Source of the DNA: Methanosarcina sp. DH2
GTDB taxonomy: Archaea; Halobacteriota; Methanosarcinia; Methanosarcinales; Methanosarcinaceae
Length of the DNA stretch: 64,000 nt
Assembly (NCBI RefSeq): GCF_020804225.1
Contig: NZ_WJBI01000014.1
Span: 123,875-187,874 of the forward strand
Direction: 5' to 3'
Part shown: piece by piece, positions 36,778 through 47,700 of the stretch
How the letters are laid out: the number at the start of each line of letters is the position of its first letter
Numbering within the stretch: the first letter of the stretch is position 1
Program-made: the position numbers and the translations under genes
The notes under the pieces: model-generated
The model's input: the letters and a program-made list of their open reading frames with translations, nothing else
Databases searched by the model: none
Told to the model about the DNA's origin: nothing

Positions 36778-38223
36778 ATGGCTAAAAATATGACTAAAAA
36801 AGGATTAGAAAGAAGACTTCGAAAATGCAATAATCTATTGGAAATTAATCCATTTAACTCAGATATTTTGTATAATAAAGGGAATATTTTGGATGAACTT
36901 AAGCTTTATAAAGATGCAATTGAAGCTTATGATTTATCTTTGGAGATAAATCCCAAAAATGAAAAAATCCTGAGTGCAAAAGGGCTTACTCTTTCTAAAA
37001 TGAAATCGTATAAAAAAGCACTTGATGCTTATGACCAAGCTCTAAGAATTAAACCTGAAGATACTAAGATTCAATGTAAAAGGAGAAATGTTTTAGATTG
37101 TTTGGAAGTTCAAAAATTGAATCAAGAACTAAATATTTATGAAAAAAAATCAAAAATAGATCCAGGAGATCCACACAACTTCTATAAAAAAGGAAATTTT
37201 TTGCTACAGTTAAAAAGGTATGAAGAAGCGTTAAAAGCTTATGACCAATATCTAGAAATGGATCCGGGAGATGAAGAAGTATTATGCATAAAAGGAAATA
37301 TACTTTCGAATCTTGGAAAATATGAAGAAGCTATTGAAGCTTTTTCCAACTTCTTAAATATTAAGCCAGCTTCTCTTAAAGTTCAAAAAAATAGAACTTA
37401 CGCTTTAGTTAAATTGGGAACTGATTATTTAAATAGCAGTGAGTATGAAAGCGCATTCAAAATTTATGGTGAATTATTAAATTCTAAAGACCTATCATCA
37501 CAACAGGATATGTTTTTAATATTGTCTGAATCAATTATTGATCTAATAAATTCCGAGAAGTATGCTGACGTAAAAACAATCTATGAGGGTATTTTAAGAA
37601 TCCGGTTGGGAGAATCAGAAAAGGATATTTTGATCAATGAAACCCTGTCAAATTTGCCTAAGTTTCTTACGACATGCGAAACTTCTAAAAAATATAATGA
37701 AATCATAATGATGTATGACACTTTAATGAAAATAAACCCGGATAATATAGACATTTTGAAAAGAATAGGTGATTCATTACTTCATTCAAAGTTTTACCAT
37801 AAAGCCCTTGAAGTATATGAGAAAGTAACTACCCTTGACTCACACGATATAGACATTTGGTGTACTCAGGGAGATATATTATCTGAACTTAAAATGTATG
37901 ATGAAGCCCTAAAAGTATGTGAAAAAGCACTGAAATTTAACTCTGGGAATTTTAGGTTATTATGTATGAAAGGGGACAGCTTGCTTGAATTGAACAAATA
38001 TTTTGAAGCATTGAAAGCATATGAAAAAGCACTAGAAATGAATCCTGATTGGCCAGCGATATGGCGTAAAAAAGGAAATGTCTTTTCTAAACTTGGTTTT
38101 TATGATGAAGCAAGAGAAGCTTACTCAAAATTAGAAGAATTAAATAACAGGAAAGAGTCTGGAAAAAGCAAGGAATGGTATGATGAAGACAATCCAATTA
38201 ATAGATATCATCTATATAAATAA
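36778..38223 (+). CDS. TPR-repeat protein inside the BREX locus
   Basis: A 481-residue protein made almost wholly of tetratricopeptide repeats, about ten of them, each with the pattern W/F..KG..L..L..Y.EAL.AY..AL...P (for example YEEALKAYDQYLEMDPGD and YEKALEMNPDW). It has no enzyme domain, signal peptide or membrane segment. Residues ~190-310 are less regular. It is on the plus strand, divergent from pglZ and against the direction of every other BREX gene, so it is an independent insertion. Low GC and A-rich codon use differ from the neighbouring BREX genes. Its partner is unknown. TPR proteins of this type are frequent in methanogens. Confidence 0.75.
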   Translation: MAKNMTKKGLERRLRKCNNLLEINPFNSDILYNKGNILDELKLYKDAIEAYDLSLEINPKNEKILSAKGLTLSKMKSYKKALDAYDQALRIKPEDTKIQCKRRNVLDCLEVQKLNQELNIYEKKSKIDPGDPHNFYKKGNFLLQLKRYEEALKAYDQYLEMDPGDEEVLCIKGNILSNLGKYEEAIEAFSNFLNIKPASLKVQKNRTYALVKLGTDYLNSSEYESAFKIYGELLNSKDLSSQQDMFLILSESIIDLINSEKYADVKTIYEGILRIRLGESEKDILINETLSNLPKFLTTCETSKKYNEIIMMYDTLMKINPDNIDILKRIGDSLLHSKFYHKALEVYEKVTTLDSHDIDIWCTQGDILSELKMYDEALKVCEKALKFNSGNFRLLCMKGDSLLELNKYFEALKAYEKALEMNPDWPAIWRKKGNVFSKLGFYDEAREAYSKLEELNNRKESGKSKEWYDEDNPINRYHLYK

Positions 38224-38301
38224 AAAAAATGTCTTACTTTCTAAAATAAAGATTAATGAAAAAATTGAATAGTTCATTATATTTTAAAACAGATGTTGAG
38301 T

Positions 38302-39007
38302 GATTATGGCGTGTTTTCCCCTTTATGTCCCCTTTAGATGATATCTCCTTTTTCACCTATGACTCCTGATATTCTGATCTTTCATTCCTCTTCTCCCGTG
38401 GTCTTTTTATCTAAAAGTGACTTCCCTTTAGCCGTCAGGCGGTATTTCTGCTTGTTGCTTGTGGGTTTTTCCGGAATCGTCATTTCAATTAATTCTGCAT
38501 TGAGGGCAGGGTGGAGATAGTTATCTCTGAAGGTAGGTCGATGCTTAATATTCAAAATGCTGCGGAGGTCAGAGGGGGATTTTTCTCCGTCTTTAAGTGC
38601 CAGTAACAATCTTTGAACCTGGTCATATGACTGGGTCGGTAGCTAGGTCGGTGACTGGGTCGGTAACTGGGTCGGTGGTTTCAACCGCAAGGGATTTTGC
38701 AAGATAAACAATGAACTGCACCCGCCATCCCGATCTCGATGATTTCCGGTTTGGGCAAACCAGGGGTTTCGGATTCGCCGGAGTTGAGGAGTTTCTGGAA
38801 CTTCATTGCACCCGATTCTTTATTTTTCTGTTATTTAGTGCGGCTTATGCGGCATTGGCGTGTTTGTGTCGCCTTTATAGAATTTTGATGGCGGCTTTGT
38901 TTCTGGTACCGTTGGCTTGATTATGGCGTGTTTGTCCCCTTTATGTCCCCTTTATGTCCCCTTTGTCCCCTTTAGGAAGTATCTTCTTTTTCACCTGTGG
39001 TTCTTGA
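38302..39007. repeat. Duplicated 3' flank with GTCCCCTTTAT tandem units
   Basis: The stretch at 38302-38370 (GATTATGGCGTGTTTTCCCC onward to CCTGAT) is repeated at 38919-39007, where the unit GTCCCCTTTAT occurs three to four times in a row. The two copies are the 3' ends of a tandemly duplicated AlbA_2-type gene, one intact at 38972 and one ruined between. A run of four 12-bp units (CTGGGTCGGTAA and variants, 38631-38678) lies in the ruined copy. Confidence 0.6.
38382..38830 (-). pseudogene. Ruined paralogue of the AlbA_2/ATPase gene
   Basis: The minus strand at 38382-38609 encodes a winged-helix C-terminus (LKHRPTFRDNYLHPAL, then MTIPEKPTSNKQKYRL) of the type that ends many AlbA_2-domain ATP-binding proteins. 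Upstream, the four 12-bp units encode the repeating Thr-Gln-Leu-Pro linker of such proteins but with an in-frame TAG, and about 38,700-38,830 retains further scraps (GLPKPEIIEIGMAG). The N-terminal domains are gone. The gene for an intact relative starts at 40348. Confidence 0.55.
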
Positions 39008-40348
39008 TAGAACATATTCTGTTCCTTTCCCTGTAGTGCCGATTTGTTCAAATATCTTTAAAGAAACTAATTCTGCCAAGTCCCGGGAAACCGTTCTTTT
39101 AATTGTATTGGATATTTCCTGATATTCTTTATTGGTAATCTTTCCTTTTTCTTTTACGTAGAATACAGCCTTGATCTGTCTCTCATTTAGCCCGAGTCCT
39201 CTAAGATATTCTTCATTGAAAATCCCTTTCCTGAAAACTACTCTGAAGCCCTGGTACTCTTCAAAAACAGGCTCTTGAACCCCTGCTTCCCTGCAGTAAC
39301 TTATCATCTTTTCAATGCCGCTGCCCCACTGCTCGATTATTCTGGTATCAAAGAAGACTTCTGCTATCCCTTTGTTCCTCAATTTCGAGGCATGAGGTTT
39401 TAAAAGGTCTTCCATTGTAAGGCCCAGAGGAAGCCCTCCAGGACTCCATACAATCAGTTCGTTCTCGTAGATCCGGATCTCAATATGAGCCAGAGCTGTA
39501 TAGTCCCTGTGGCAAACCGCATTTACAACAGCCTCCCTGATCGCTTCTAACGGATAGTCCCAGACCTCTTCCCTCTCAGGTTTTCCAGTCATAACGAATT
39601 TTACGCTGGTATTCTTCCTGACAAAATCCATGGCTTCTTCGACCTGTTCAAAGAGCGTACCTTCAATGAGACGGTCGTCAATTACAAGCGTCTGGTTCTT
39701 GAACCGTCCACAATGGATTACAGCCTGGGAAAGAAAACGCCTTCCCTCCTTGCAGAACAAGAGCCCTGCAGCCCAGGTAGGCTTTCCATTCTTCACAAGC
39801 TCCATCTTTTCGAGCACCTGAACAGGGTCTTCCTCTTCTCCAAACCCTTTCCTTCCGGAAACTTTTGCCTTTCGGATATATCTCCTGACCTTTTCAAGAT
39901 CAAGGTCTTCAAGTGCCTTTCCAGCCGCTGGAAACCTATCCCAGCTCATCCCGGTAGACTGCAGGTGCATTTCCGCAATTTCCTGCGAATTCATACTCCG
40001 GTTGCTGTTATTTACTCGCTTGAAACACCTGCCCCGGACGGATACAGGTTTTATAGGATACTCCGGGACATTTACCGCTACAACCTGTTTCCCCTCAAAT
40101 TCAAACACCTCAATTTCAGGGATAAGCTGTGGCTCGGTTTTGTCTGAGATCTGGTTTGCCCATTTTGCCAGAGTCTCTTTTCCAATATCTACCCCGGTGA
40201 CGGCCCCTTTATCAGAAACCCCTATAAGGATCATGCCGCCTTTTGCGTTGGCAAAAGCTACAGCTGATTCTACGGTTCTGTCATCGAATTTCTCCTTGAA
40301 TTCAAGGATTTCGGATTCTCCAGATTTTAGAAGATTTTTAAGATCCAT
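38972..40348 (-). CDS. AlbA_2-domain ATP-binding protein (Schlafen/RecG-like regulator type)
   Basis: A 458-residue protein. The N-terminal AlbA_2 domain (SGESEILEFKEKF at ~9-21, AFANAKGGMILIGVSDKG at ~32-49) is followed by the HATPase_c_4 region (EAVVNAVCHRDY at ~272-283, WSPGGLP at ~306) and a C-terminal winged helix-turn-helix (ITNKEYQEISNTIKRTVSR). Such proteins are usual companions of BREX and other defence loci and are thought to be regulators. The start lies 9 bp after the TIR-like gene, so both are read with pglX. A decayed paralogue sits downstream. Confidence 0.85.
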   Translation of the reverse strand: MDLKNLLKSGESEILEFKEKFDDRTVESAVAFANAKGGMILIGVSDKGAVTGVDIGKETLAKWANQISDKTEPQLIPEIEVFEFEGKQVVAVNVPEYPIKPVSVRGRCFKRVNNSNRSMNSQEIAEMHLQSTGMSWDRFPAAGKALEDLDLEKVRRYIRKAKVSGRKGFGEEEDPVQVLEKMELVKNGKPTWAAGLLFCKEGRRFLSQAVIHCGRFKNQTLVIDDRLIEGTLFEQVEEAMDFVRKNTSVKFVMTGKPEREEVWDYPLEAIREAVVNAVCHRDYTALAHIEIRIYENELIVWSPGGLPLGLTMEDLLKPHASKLRNKGIAEVFFDTRIIEQWGSGIEKMISYCREAGVQEPVFEEYQGFRVVFRKGIFNEEYLRGLGLNERQIKAVFYVKEKGKITNKEYQEISNTIKRTVSRDLAELVSLKIFEQIGTTGKGTEYVLSRTTGEKEDTS

Positions 40349-40357
40349 GTTATCAGT

Positions 40358-41203
40358 TTATAATTTCCCAAAATCTATATCGTAGCCTGCTGCTTCCAGT
40401 TCTCTGGCAAGTTTATTTTTCCAATATCCACTTGAATCATACGGAGTATAAAGTCTTCCAAAGATGTCAGATGGGAACTCAAAATTTTCTTCTTGCCTGA
40501 GTAGAGCAAACACATTTTCTCTACCAAGTCTTCCAATGAAATATCCAAGTTCCAAAATTACATTCTGACGTGCTCTATAACTTGCGGAATGCGGATCCTG
40601 ATCTTTTTTATATCCTTTGTCATCAGGTGAAAGAAGGACTACAGCAAAGGAGACGTTTTTAGAATGCTTTTCAAATTTTTCAAAAATTGTTGCTCCCCTG
40701 TCTGCTTGTTCATGTAAAATGATAGGTTCTAAACCTAACCTTTCTAATATCCGAGCTGCTGCTTCTTTCATCTCATTGTCATGACCATGAACAACAAAAA
40801 TCTGATTACTCTTAGGTTTTACCTCTTCCATTTTTTCACCTAATTTCTTTTTCTTATATCCAGGCTCTCCTTTAATGAGATCATCAGTAACATCTTCCCC
40901 TTCCTTAGTCACGAGCCACTCAGTTGAAATTTGTGGTGCTACGGCTTTTTTTGGTCTTTTTGTTCGAATAATAGGCATCAATTCTGCAGAGTTCATTTCT
41001 GTTTTATTAACCTTTATCCTCTCGATATCCTCAGGAGGAATACTTTTTCCATTAACAAAGATATTCTCACCATTTTCATAGGGAACTATAAATTGACTAA
41101 GAAGTTTTTCTTCGCTCAAATCAAGCTTTAATTCATCAGTCACTTTACTGGATTTCTGCCGAATTTTAACGTGGTAGTACATTTTGCCATCCAAAATATC
41201 CAT
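40358..41203 (-). CDS. TIR-like nucleotide-binding protein (PF10137 type)
   Basis: A 281-residue protein. Residues ~130-281 form a TIR-like domain of the predicted nucleotide-binding type: QIFVVHGHDNEMKEAAARIL, IILHEQADRG, FAVVLLSPDD, ARQNVILELGYFIGRLGR (with the conserved Glu) and a final YDSSGYWKNKLARELEAAG. This subtype includes effectors of CBASS/Pycsar-like systems that destroy NAD. The N-terminal ~125 residues are a separate beta-rich part, perhaps a sensor. Its ATG shares one base with the pglX stop (TAATG), so it is translationally coupled to BREX. That position suggests a back-up abortive arm; the NADase activity is inferred. Confidence 0.82.
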   Translation of the reverse strand: MDILDGKMYYHVKIRQKSSKVTDELKLDLSEEKLLSQFIVPYENGENIFVNGKSIPPEDIERIKVNKTEMNSAELMPIIRTKRPKKAVAPQISTEWLVTKEGEDVTDDLIKGEPGYKKKKLGEKMEEVKPKSNQIFVVHGHDNEMKEAAARILERLGLEPIILHEQADRGATIFEKFEKHSKNVSFAVVLLSPDDKGYKKDQDPHSASYRARQNVILELGYFIGRLGRENVFALLRQEENFEFPSDIFGRLYTPYDSSGYWKNKLARELEAAGYDIDFGKL

Positions 41204-44200
41204 TAGATTTTTCCCACCAAGCCCTCAAACTTCTTATAATTCTCCACAACCCCATCATCCAGATCAATCTCAATCATCTGATCCGCTTTATGCTGAAGCA
41301 ATTCATCGTATTTTATGAGCTCATCGATTTTCTTTCTCAGCTTCACCAACTCAGCCTCGGCTTTTCCCCTATTATCCTTACTTCCGGAGATCTCTTTTTC
41401 CAGAAGCGGCCTCTGAGCATCCAGCTTCGACTCAAAGTCCAGCAGATAATCGATCCTCATCTTCGCCAGGGTAGTCTTATCGTACCTGTGCATGTAAACG
41501 AGCGCATTGAACACTTTTCCTTTTTCAGAAGAAGTAAAGAGCCAGTAAATTGGTCTCTTCTTGTACATTTTCAAGTGATCGCTGTAGAAATCCTTCAGGA
41601 AATAGTTTCGGATAACCTTTTCAGGAGCTTCTCCTTTCTTCGAAAGCGCCCCTGCAATAAAGTCTAGGTTTTCGGAAAGTGTCTCAGCTCCAAACGTAAG
41701 TTTCAAGAATTCTTTGAACCGGTTTACGATATCATCCGTGTAATATTCGTCATCGAGAATCGGGATGATATTATCCTCATCCGGCAGGAAAGAAGCTCCA
41801 GGTACTTTTTCCTTAAAATCAGCCAGCTTTTCACCCTGATTTGCAAGAATCAGCCCTTCTTTTTCAGGTGAATATCTTCCGAACATGCAGCCAACAGCAT
41901 AAGAAATTAATTCTTTTACAGTATTGGTCAGCAGCAGAGCTTCCAGTTCTTCTTCTGTTTTGTTGTTGCCATAGCGGTAATAGGGATTGCAGGTTAGCGT
42001 GATCTCAGAAAGAGGAACATCTGGAGTCAATTCATCCTGCAGTCCGTAGGCTTCAATGAAAATCCGATTGTTTTCTTCCTCCAGCCGCCGCATTTCAAGA
42101 GTCATTTCTTTCCAGTGGACACAGATTTTGAAGTAGGTTTCGTGAAGTGTTGGTTGGCGGAGCTCGGATTCTAATAGTGGGAAGGTGGTGAAATCCCAAG
42201 AGGTTTCGTAGGAATTCCAATCTGCACGGGAAATATTAACTATCGATTCAGTTATCCTTCTTGGATACAATTTCAAACAAGTCTCAGACGTTGGAATATT
42301 GCCTATATCTCCACTGGTAAAGCTCATTGAAGGATTAAGGATCTGTAAAAAATAAGTGGATAGGTTACTACACATTAGTGACAAAATTGGTTCTAAAAAT
42401 TCGGGATTTTTTGGAAACGCAGAGCGTCCAGTGTCATCAAAAACAAATCCATTATCACGAAGTCTAGAAGCAAAAGATGACGAACTTAGTTTTGTCCAAG
42501 TAATACCCCTTTTAAAGAAAAATTGAGTATTCTGAGGTCTCGATTTTAACTTTCCTCTAGAATCTCTAAAACTTCGTATCTCTTCTCCATCAGATTGCCA
42601 ATTTACAATTACTTCGTTGTTACCATACCATTTCCGAAATTCTCCTCCACTATTACAGGGATACCATTTTAACAAACTAGCTTTACTTTCTTGGTTCGAA
42701 GTACATTTAAAGTAAACACTTTTTAAAGAGACTTCATACCACATTCTTTGGAAACGTGTATTGTCACCTGTAGCAAGCCCGGCTTTTGGAGTTGCAATAT
42801 TCCCCAAAGACTCCATACTTGCAAATGTTTCTCTAACTTTTTCACTCACCCAATACGCAATTGGGTTCCCAGTAATTTTCGTAAAGTCGATGGTGGAGGC
42901 AGAACTTAGTCGTTCATTTCGTACAGGGAATTCTAATGGAACACCATTCTCATCAGTTTCATAATATCGAATACAACAAAATTTTCCTTTGATATGTGGA
43001 TTCAATCTATGCTGGAAAACTGTTGCTGTTGTGCCAAAGTTAATCCCCATACTCGTTCCACCTTTACCGAGGTAAGGCATATGAACCATTGAATTGATAG
43101 TTGCTGATTTAAGAAATTTATTGCGAAGTTCTTCATATGAAGAAAGGAACATCCATGCTTCCATCGTGACCATTGCATTGTATCCGCATTCAACAATTAA
43201 ATTGAAACCACGTTCTATAAACATGGCAAAAAGGTCGAATTTACTGTCCGGATAATTTTCCTGAGAAAAAGACCTCAACTCATTGTTCATGCCTTTACCA
43301 CCCATATACGGCGGGTTGGTAATAACTATGTGATATTTTGGGCTGAGATAATCTGCCTGCTTCAGAGCCTGCGTGACTTTTAGATGAGTTGCAAGGCATG
43401 AGAGGTTGCCGGAAAGATTTTTGGATTCAAGCAAGCTTAAGAGACCCGACACATTCTTTGCAGCCGGGCAGATAAGTGAGCCGAAGTTATCAGCCTCGGA
43501 AAACTGAAGAAGAATGGCTCTATGGGTATTGGTGAAAAGACCACTTCCAACTGCATCTATATAACCGCTGATTTCGCCTTCCTCAAAAGCGACGTTCTCC
43601 AGCATGCAAATATTGGGCTGAACTGTCTTTCTAAAGAAGTGGCGGTCTTTACCCCTTGCCTTCATGGTCAATGCAAAGCCAGCAAGTTCCCCTGCACGTT
43701 TATCAATTTCGATCCCGAAAAGGTTATGCTTCAGGATAAGTTCCGGTATTTCGGAAGGGGTGTAGCCTTCTTCTTCATAAATCGAATATAGTAGGTCAAA
43801 AGCATAAACCAGCATGTGCCCTGAACCGCAGGCAGGATCGCAGATCTTGAGTTTTTCAGGAGAATTAATCTTCAGAAAATCGGTTTCATGCTGTTCCGGC
43901 TTTATGTAATATTCCATCCGGTCAACAAGGCTGGATTCCGGGCGGTTGAGCATCCACAAGCGACCCAAGGAGTTTTCCACAAGGTAGCGGACAATCCAGT
44001 GAGGGGTGAATAGCTGAGTTGCTGCCGGGATATTTTCTTTACTAATTTTAATTCCCTTTCTGAGGTCGGCAAAGACCTTTTCTTTCTTTGGAGCTATATA
44101 GTCCTGATAAATCCAGCCTATGATTTCAACTTCATGCCAGTCCTCGTCCGGAATAATTGAATTAAGGTCATGCAGGATGGAGCCTGTATGGAGGAGTTTG

Positions 44201-44739
44201 TCGGGGAAAAGGAGTTCGGTATAGTTTTCAATTTCCTCAAAAAGGAAGGGCATGGTGTTGTGCAGGTAATTGCAGAGCTTGAGAATCAGGTATTTGTAAA
44301 GTTCGTCGTCTTTGTTTTCGGCTTTGAGATCAAGAACGAGATCTTTTTCAAGGTTCAAGAAGTCAAGTTTCAGGGCGTTAGTAAGAAGGTCGGGCTCAGG
44401 TTTATCCGGGTCAGTTGAAGTGAAAACTTTGATCTGGTCTGGAAGGCAGCCGTTCATCTCCATGAACTTAAGGGCTACAAGGCGGTTGAACCAGGTATAG
44501 GTCGCTTCTTCCATGACCTGTTCGTAGCCTTTCTCCCTGATCTGTTTCACAAGCTGAGAACGCTGGTTTTTGATTCTTGAGTTAAAGACGCTGCCGTTGA
44601 TCACAACTGAATCGGCATGCTCTTCTACGGCATGGATTTCTTTGGAGGAGATTCCGTAGCGAGCTGCCTGGCTTCTTACTTCTGCATTTAACTTGTCCCG
44701 AACCTTGTTTGAGAATTCGATAATTTTTGATTTGTCCAT
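41203..44739 (-). CDS. pglX: BREX adenine-specific DNA methyltransferase PglX
   Basis: A 1178-residue type I BREX methylase. Motif I is [19 protein letters not shown] (~residues 298-316), motif IV is ITNPPYMGG (~470), and the N-terminal ADEHAD-like region is rich in helix. The C-terminal half is the target-recognition part, ending in a coiled coil ([18 protein letters not shown]). The length is close to the usual 1,200. It starts 16 bp after brxC and overlaps the TIR gene by one base. PglX marks host DNA by N6-adenine methylation in known BREX systems; the site for this one cannot be read from sequence. Confidence 0.93.
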   Translation of the reverse strand: MDKSKIIEFSNKVRDKLNAEVRSQAARYGISSKEIHAVEEHADSVVINGSVFNSRIKNQRSQLVKQIREKGYEQVMEEATYTWFNRLVALKFMEMNGCLPDQIKVFTSTDPDKPEPDLLTNALKLDFLNLEKDLVLDLKAENKDDELYKYLILKLCNYLHNTMPFLFEEIENYTELLFPDKLLHTGSILHDLNSIIPDEDWHEVEIIGWIYQDYIAPKKEKVFADLRKGIKISKENIPAATQLFTPHWIVRYLVENSLGRLWMLNRPESSLVDRMEYYIKPEQHETDFLKINSPEKLKICDPACGSGHMLVYAFDLLYSIYEEEGYTPSEIPELILKHNLFGIEIDKRAGELAGFALTMKARGKDRHFFRKTVQPNICMLENVAFEEGEISGYIDAVGSGLFTNTHRAILLQFSEADNFGSLICPAAKNVSGLLSLLESKNLSGNLSCLATHLKVTQALKQADYLSPKYHIVITNPPYMGGKGMNNELRSFSQENYPDSKFDLFAMFIERGFNLIVECGYNAMVTMEAWMFLSSYEELRNKFLKSATINSMVHMPYLGKGGTSMGINFGTTATVFQHRLNPHIKGKFCCIRYYETDENGVPLEFPVRNERLSSASTIDFTKITGNPIAYWVSEKVRETFASMESLGNIATPKAGLATGDNTRFQRMWYEVSLKSVYFKCTSNQESKASLLKWYPCNSGGEFRKWYGNNEVIVNWQSDGEEIRSFRDSRGKLKSRPQNTQFFFKRGITWTKLSSSSFASRLRDNGFVFDDTGRSAFPKNPEFLEPILSLMCSNLSTYFLQILNPSMSFTSGDIGNIPTSETCLKLYPRRITESIVNISRADWNSYETSWDFTTFPLLESELRQPTLHETYFKICVHWKEMTLEMRRLEEENNRIFIEAYGLQDELTPDVPLSEITLTCNPYYRYGNNKTEEELEALLLTNTVKELISYAVGCMFGRYSPEKEGLILANQGEKLADFKEKVPGASFLPDEDNIIPILDDEYYTDDIVNRFKEFLKLTFGAETLSENLDFIAGALSKKGEAPEKVIRNYFLKDFYSDHLKMYKKRPIYWLFTSSEKGKVFNALVYMHRYDKTTLAKMRIDYLLDFESKLDAQRPLLEKEISGSKDNRGKAEAELVKLRKKIDELIKYDELLQHKADQMIEIDLDDGVVENYKKFEGLVGKI

Positions 44740-44755
44740 TTTTCATCCGACCCTT

Positions 44756-47700
44756 TTAGATTCTAATGTTTTCCTCTTTGACAAGTTTCATTAGTTTCCC
44801 TTTGAGCTGGGTAATGTATTCCTCGATATCTTCTTCGCTTTCCAGCATTTTTTCTGACTTGAAAAAGGAGAGCTTGTCTATTACTTTGGTGGTCCTTTGT
44901 GGAACCTGTGGAACTTTGGGTGGAATACATCCTCCTTCTGGCTTTCCTGGATTGTCAGTGCCTCCACCGTAGGGTACTTCCGGCGTTTTCTCCCTGAGTC
45001 TCAGGATTTCAGCATCTCTCAGCCCGTAAGCCTCTACCCGAAGAGAGTTTATCATCGGGAGCTGGCTCTGGACAAGAGCGCAGTCCTCAGCGTCTTCTAT
45101 GGTCCTTTTGACTACATTGAAGAGTCCAAGCACTGTTTCCCTGAAATCGTCTGAATACTTCTCGTCTGAAAGGTCCTTCCCAAGTTCTTTTGTAACCGTA
45201 TCAAGGCTTTCTCTTATCTCTTTTTTCTGGGCAGAAAGGGCCTCCTGAATCGAAGCTTCTATCTTCTTCTCCAGCATGGGAAGCTGGCGGACCTGGGGGT
45301 AAGGCTTTTCCAGGCTCAGGATTGCATCGACTTCCTCAATGGCTGCTTTTGTTTCTTCCCCGAGGAACTGGGTGTTTCTGCAGTAAGCTTTGTACTTGCG
45401 GGCAAGCCTCCGGAAGATGTCAACCTGGGAACCTTTAAAGAAGTTTTTCACCGGCTCTGCATCAGCATGAAGTTCTTCAAACTCGGTTTTTCGGGAGGCA
45501 ATGGCTCTGAAAAAGGCTGAGGGGTCAGAGTTCTCTGTCAGTTCCTTCAGGAATTTCCTGTAGGCTTCTATCTGGGTTCTGCCCGGGAAGCTCTTTTCTT
45601 CCTCATACCTGCCTTCGATTATTTGCAGGCCTGAAAGCTCTTTCTGGAATATTTTCTTTGCCTCTTCGTAGAGCTTCTCTTCTTTTTCTGGCAGGTCCAG
45701 TTTCTCAAAAAGGTCTTTGAGGATCTGCTTAACGGCTTTGAGTTCTTCTTCTCCGGTCTTCTCCCTGATTTCTATGACCAGTTTGTCAGCATCGTCTCTT
45801 CTTGTCAGGTGCTTTGCTGTAGCATCCACGTTATTGAACAGGCACTCGGACTGGTAGCGGAGTTTAATCTCTTCCCTGAGGAAAAGGGTTGCTACAAGCC
45901 CTGAAATCGTCATTTCTTTCCAGCCGTAGGGCTTTTTCATGAAACGTTCCTTTAAGTCACTTAAAAGAACCCTCCCGCTCCTCACCTGCTTAAGCTGGAT
46001 ATATTCAAGCACCTCTTTTAAAGCCAGCCTGTTTATGTCGCTGCATTCACCTCCAAATCTCTCAAGGTCGTCCGAACGCAGGACTCTGAGCACATCACTC
46101 TCGGTTTCGTACTCCTTTGTGGCATATCCGGCTTTGTTGTAGACGTTCTCTATAAGGAGGTCAAGCCCTTCTTTTATGCGCTCTTTCGGGCTGGATTTCC
46201 CAGGTGTTACTTCCTTGTTATCAACAAACACTCTCGAATCCGAGACTCCTTTCTGAATTAGCTCTGCTGCGTTTGCTCTTGCGCTTATGGCATTCTGCTG
46301 TTTTGTGGACAGGATGTTCTGGATTTCCACATTGTTCCGGTTTGAAGAGTTCTGCTTGAGGTATTTCTCTATTCTCAGGTAGGACCTGATTTGATCGATT
46401 AAATCGTCTTCCGGAAGTATGAAAAGCAGGGTGTCCGCTGAATCGATATTGCTTAAACTGTCGCCGCTCAGGGACTGCTGGTTGCCTTTTTTACTATTAT
46501 ACTGGTCTGAGAGGGGGGTCAGGAATTTGATCGTAAGGTCTGCACCTGGAACAGCTTTTACCCTGTCGTCAATCGCTTTGTTAAATTTGTAATCCTTATG
46601 GGAAGCCGAGCAAATTCCCTGTTTTTGCTCGTAGAGCATCCCATGGACTTCTTCAAGAATCTGGTGCTCTTCGATATCTATCCCTTTGATCTCTCTATTG
46701 ATATCTTGCTCCTCATTTGTCAGGAAGTAATACTTGTCTTCGGACTTGTTTATCAGGGTCTGGTCTTCGAGTTTTCGCAGGGATTCGATGATTCTCTGTT
46801 TCAGTTTTATCTTGTCTTCGTCAACCGAAGTGATGGAGAGCACTATCAGGTTATCGAGGTTTGGCTCAATTTCCTTGATATTCCTGATCATAAACAGGAC
46901 TTCCAGAACCTCACAGTCCTTTTCATTGAGGAACTCATTTTTCCGGGCGTGGGAGATCGTCTTTGCAATAATCGGGTCAAGGAAACCTGCAATAGTCTCA
47001 TAAAAAGCATGGAAAGGAATCAGCAGCCCCACATTATTCTCGCCGTAGTTCACCGTCGACTCCTTAAAAGCACCAAGGAGTGACCTTTCTCCTTTTGCCA
47101 GGTGCTTCCCAGTAAACCCGGTTTCTCTTATTTTTTCAAAGACCTTCTGCGCGAGATTGAACTGGTAGGGGACAAAAGGATATACGTTTACAAAGTCCTC
47201 TTCGTTCTTGTAAACCTTTATTTCAGCCCGGTTTGAAAAAGCAAGCAGGTTCCTGAGTATTGTCTGTTTTTCAGCATAGTAAGAGGCGAGGACTTCCCTG
47301 TATTCCTCCTTCTTCTGCAGGATCCTTTTCTTGATGACCTCGTCCACATTGGCGCTGGTAAGTCCCAGCCGGGTGTTAAAACGCCCCTGGATCTTGGAAA
47401 AATCATTGCCTTTTACGTGTTCCTTTGTAACAGTATCAATATCAGCCTGTGAAGTCACTGCAACCCAGGCTTTTCCCTGAAGCCTGGTCCCCAGATCTTC
47501 AACAATGGTCTGGAGGTTGAGCATCAGCTCGCTGTTTTCTCCTATATACTGCCCCACTTCGTCCACAAGGAAAATGATCTGGTGGGCTTTTCCTTTCGAT
47601 TTGCAGTACTTATTGAGCTTATTTGCAAATTTCTCAACGCTGAAAGTATAGCTGGCCCCATCGCTTTCAAACAGCCTTGAAGCAGATTCCCTGCTCATCG

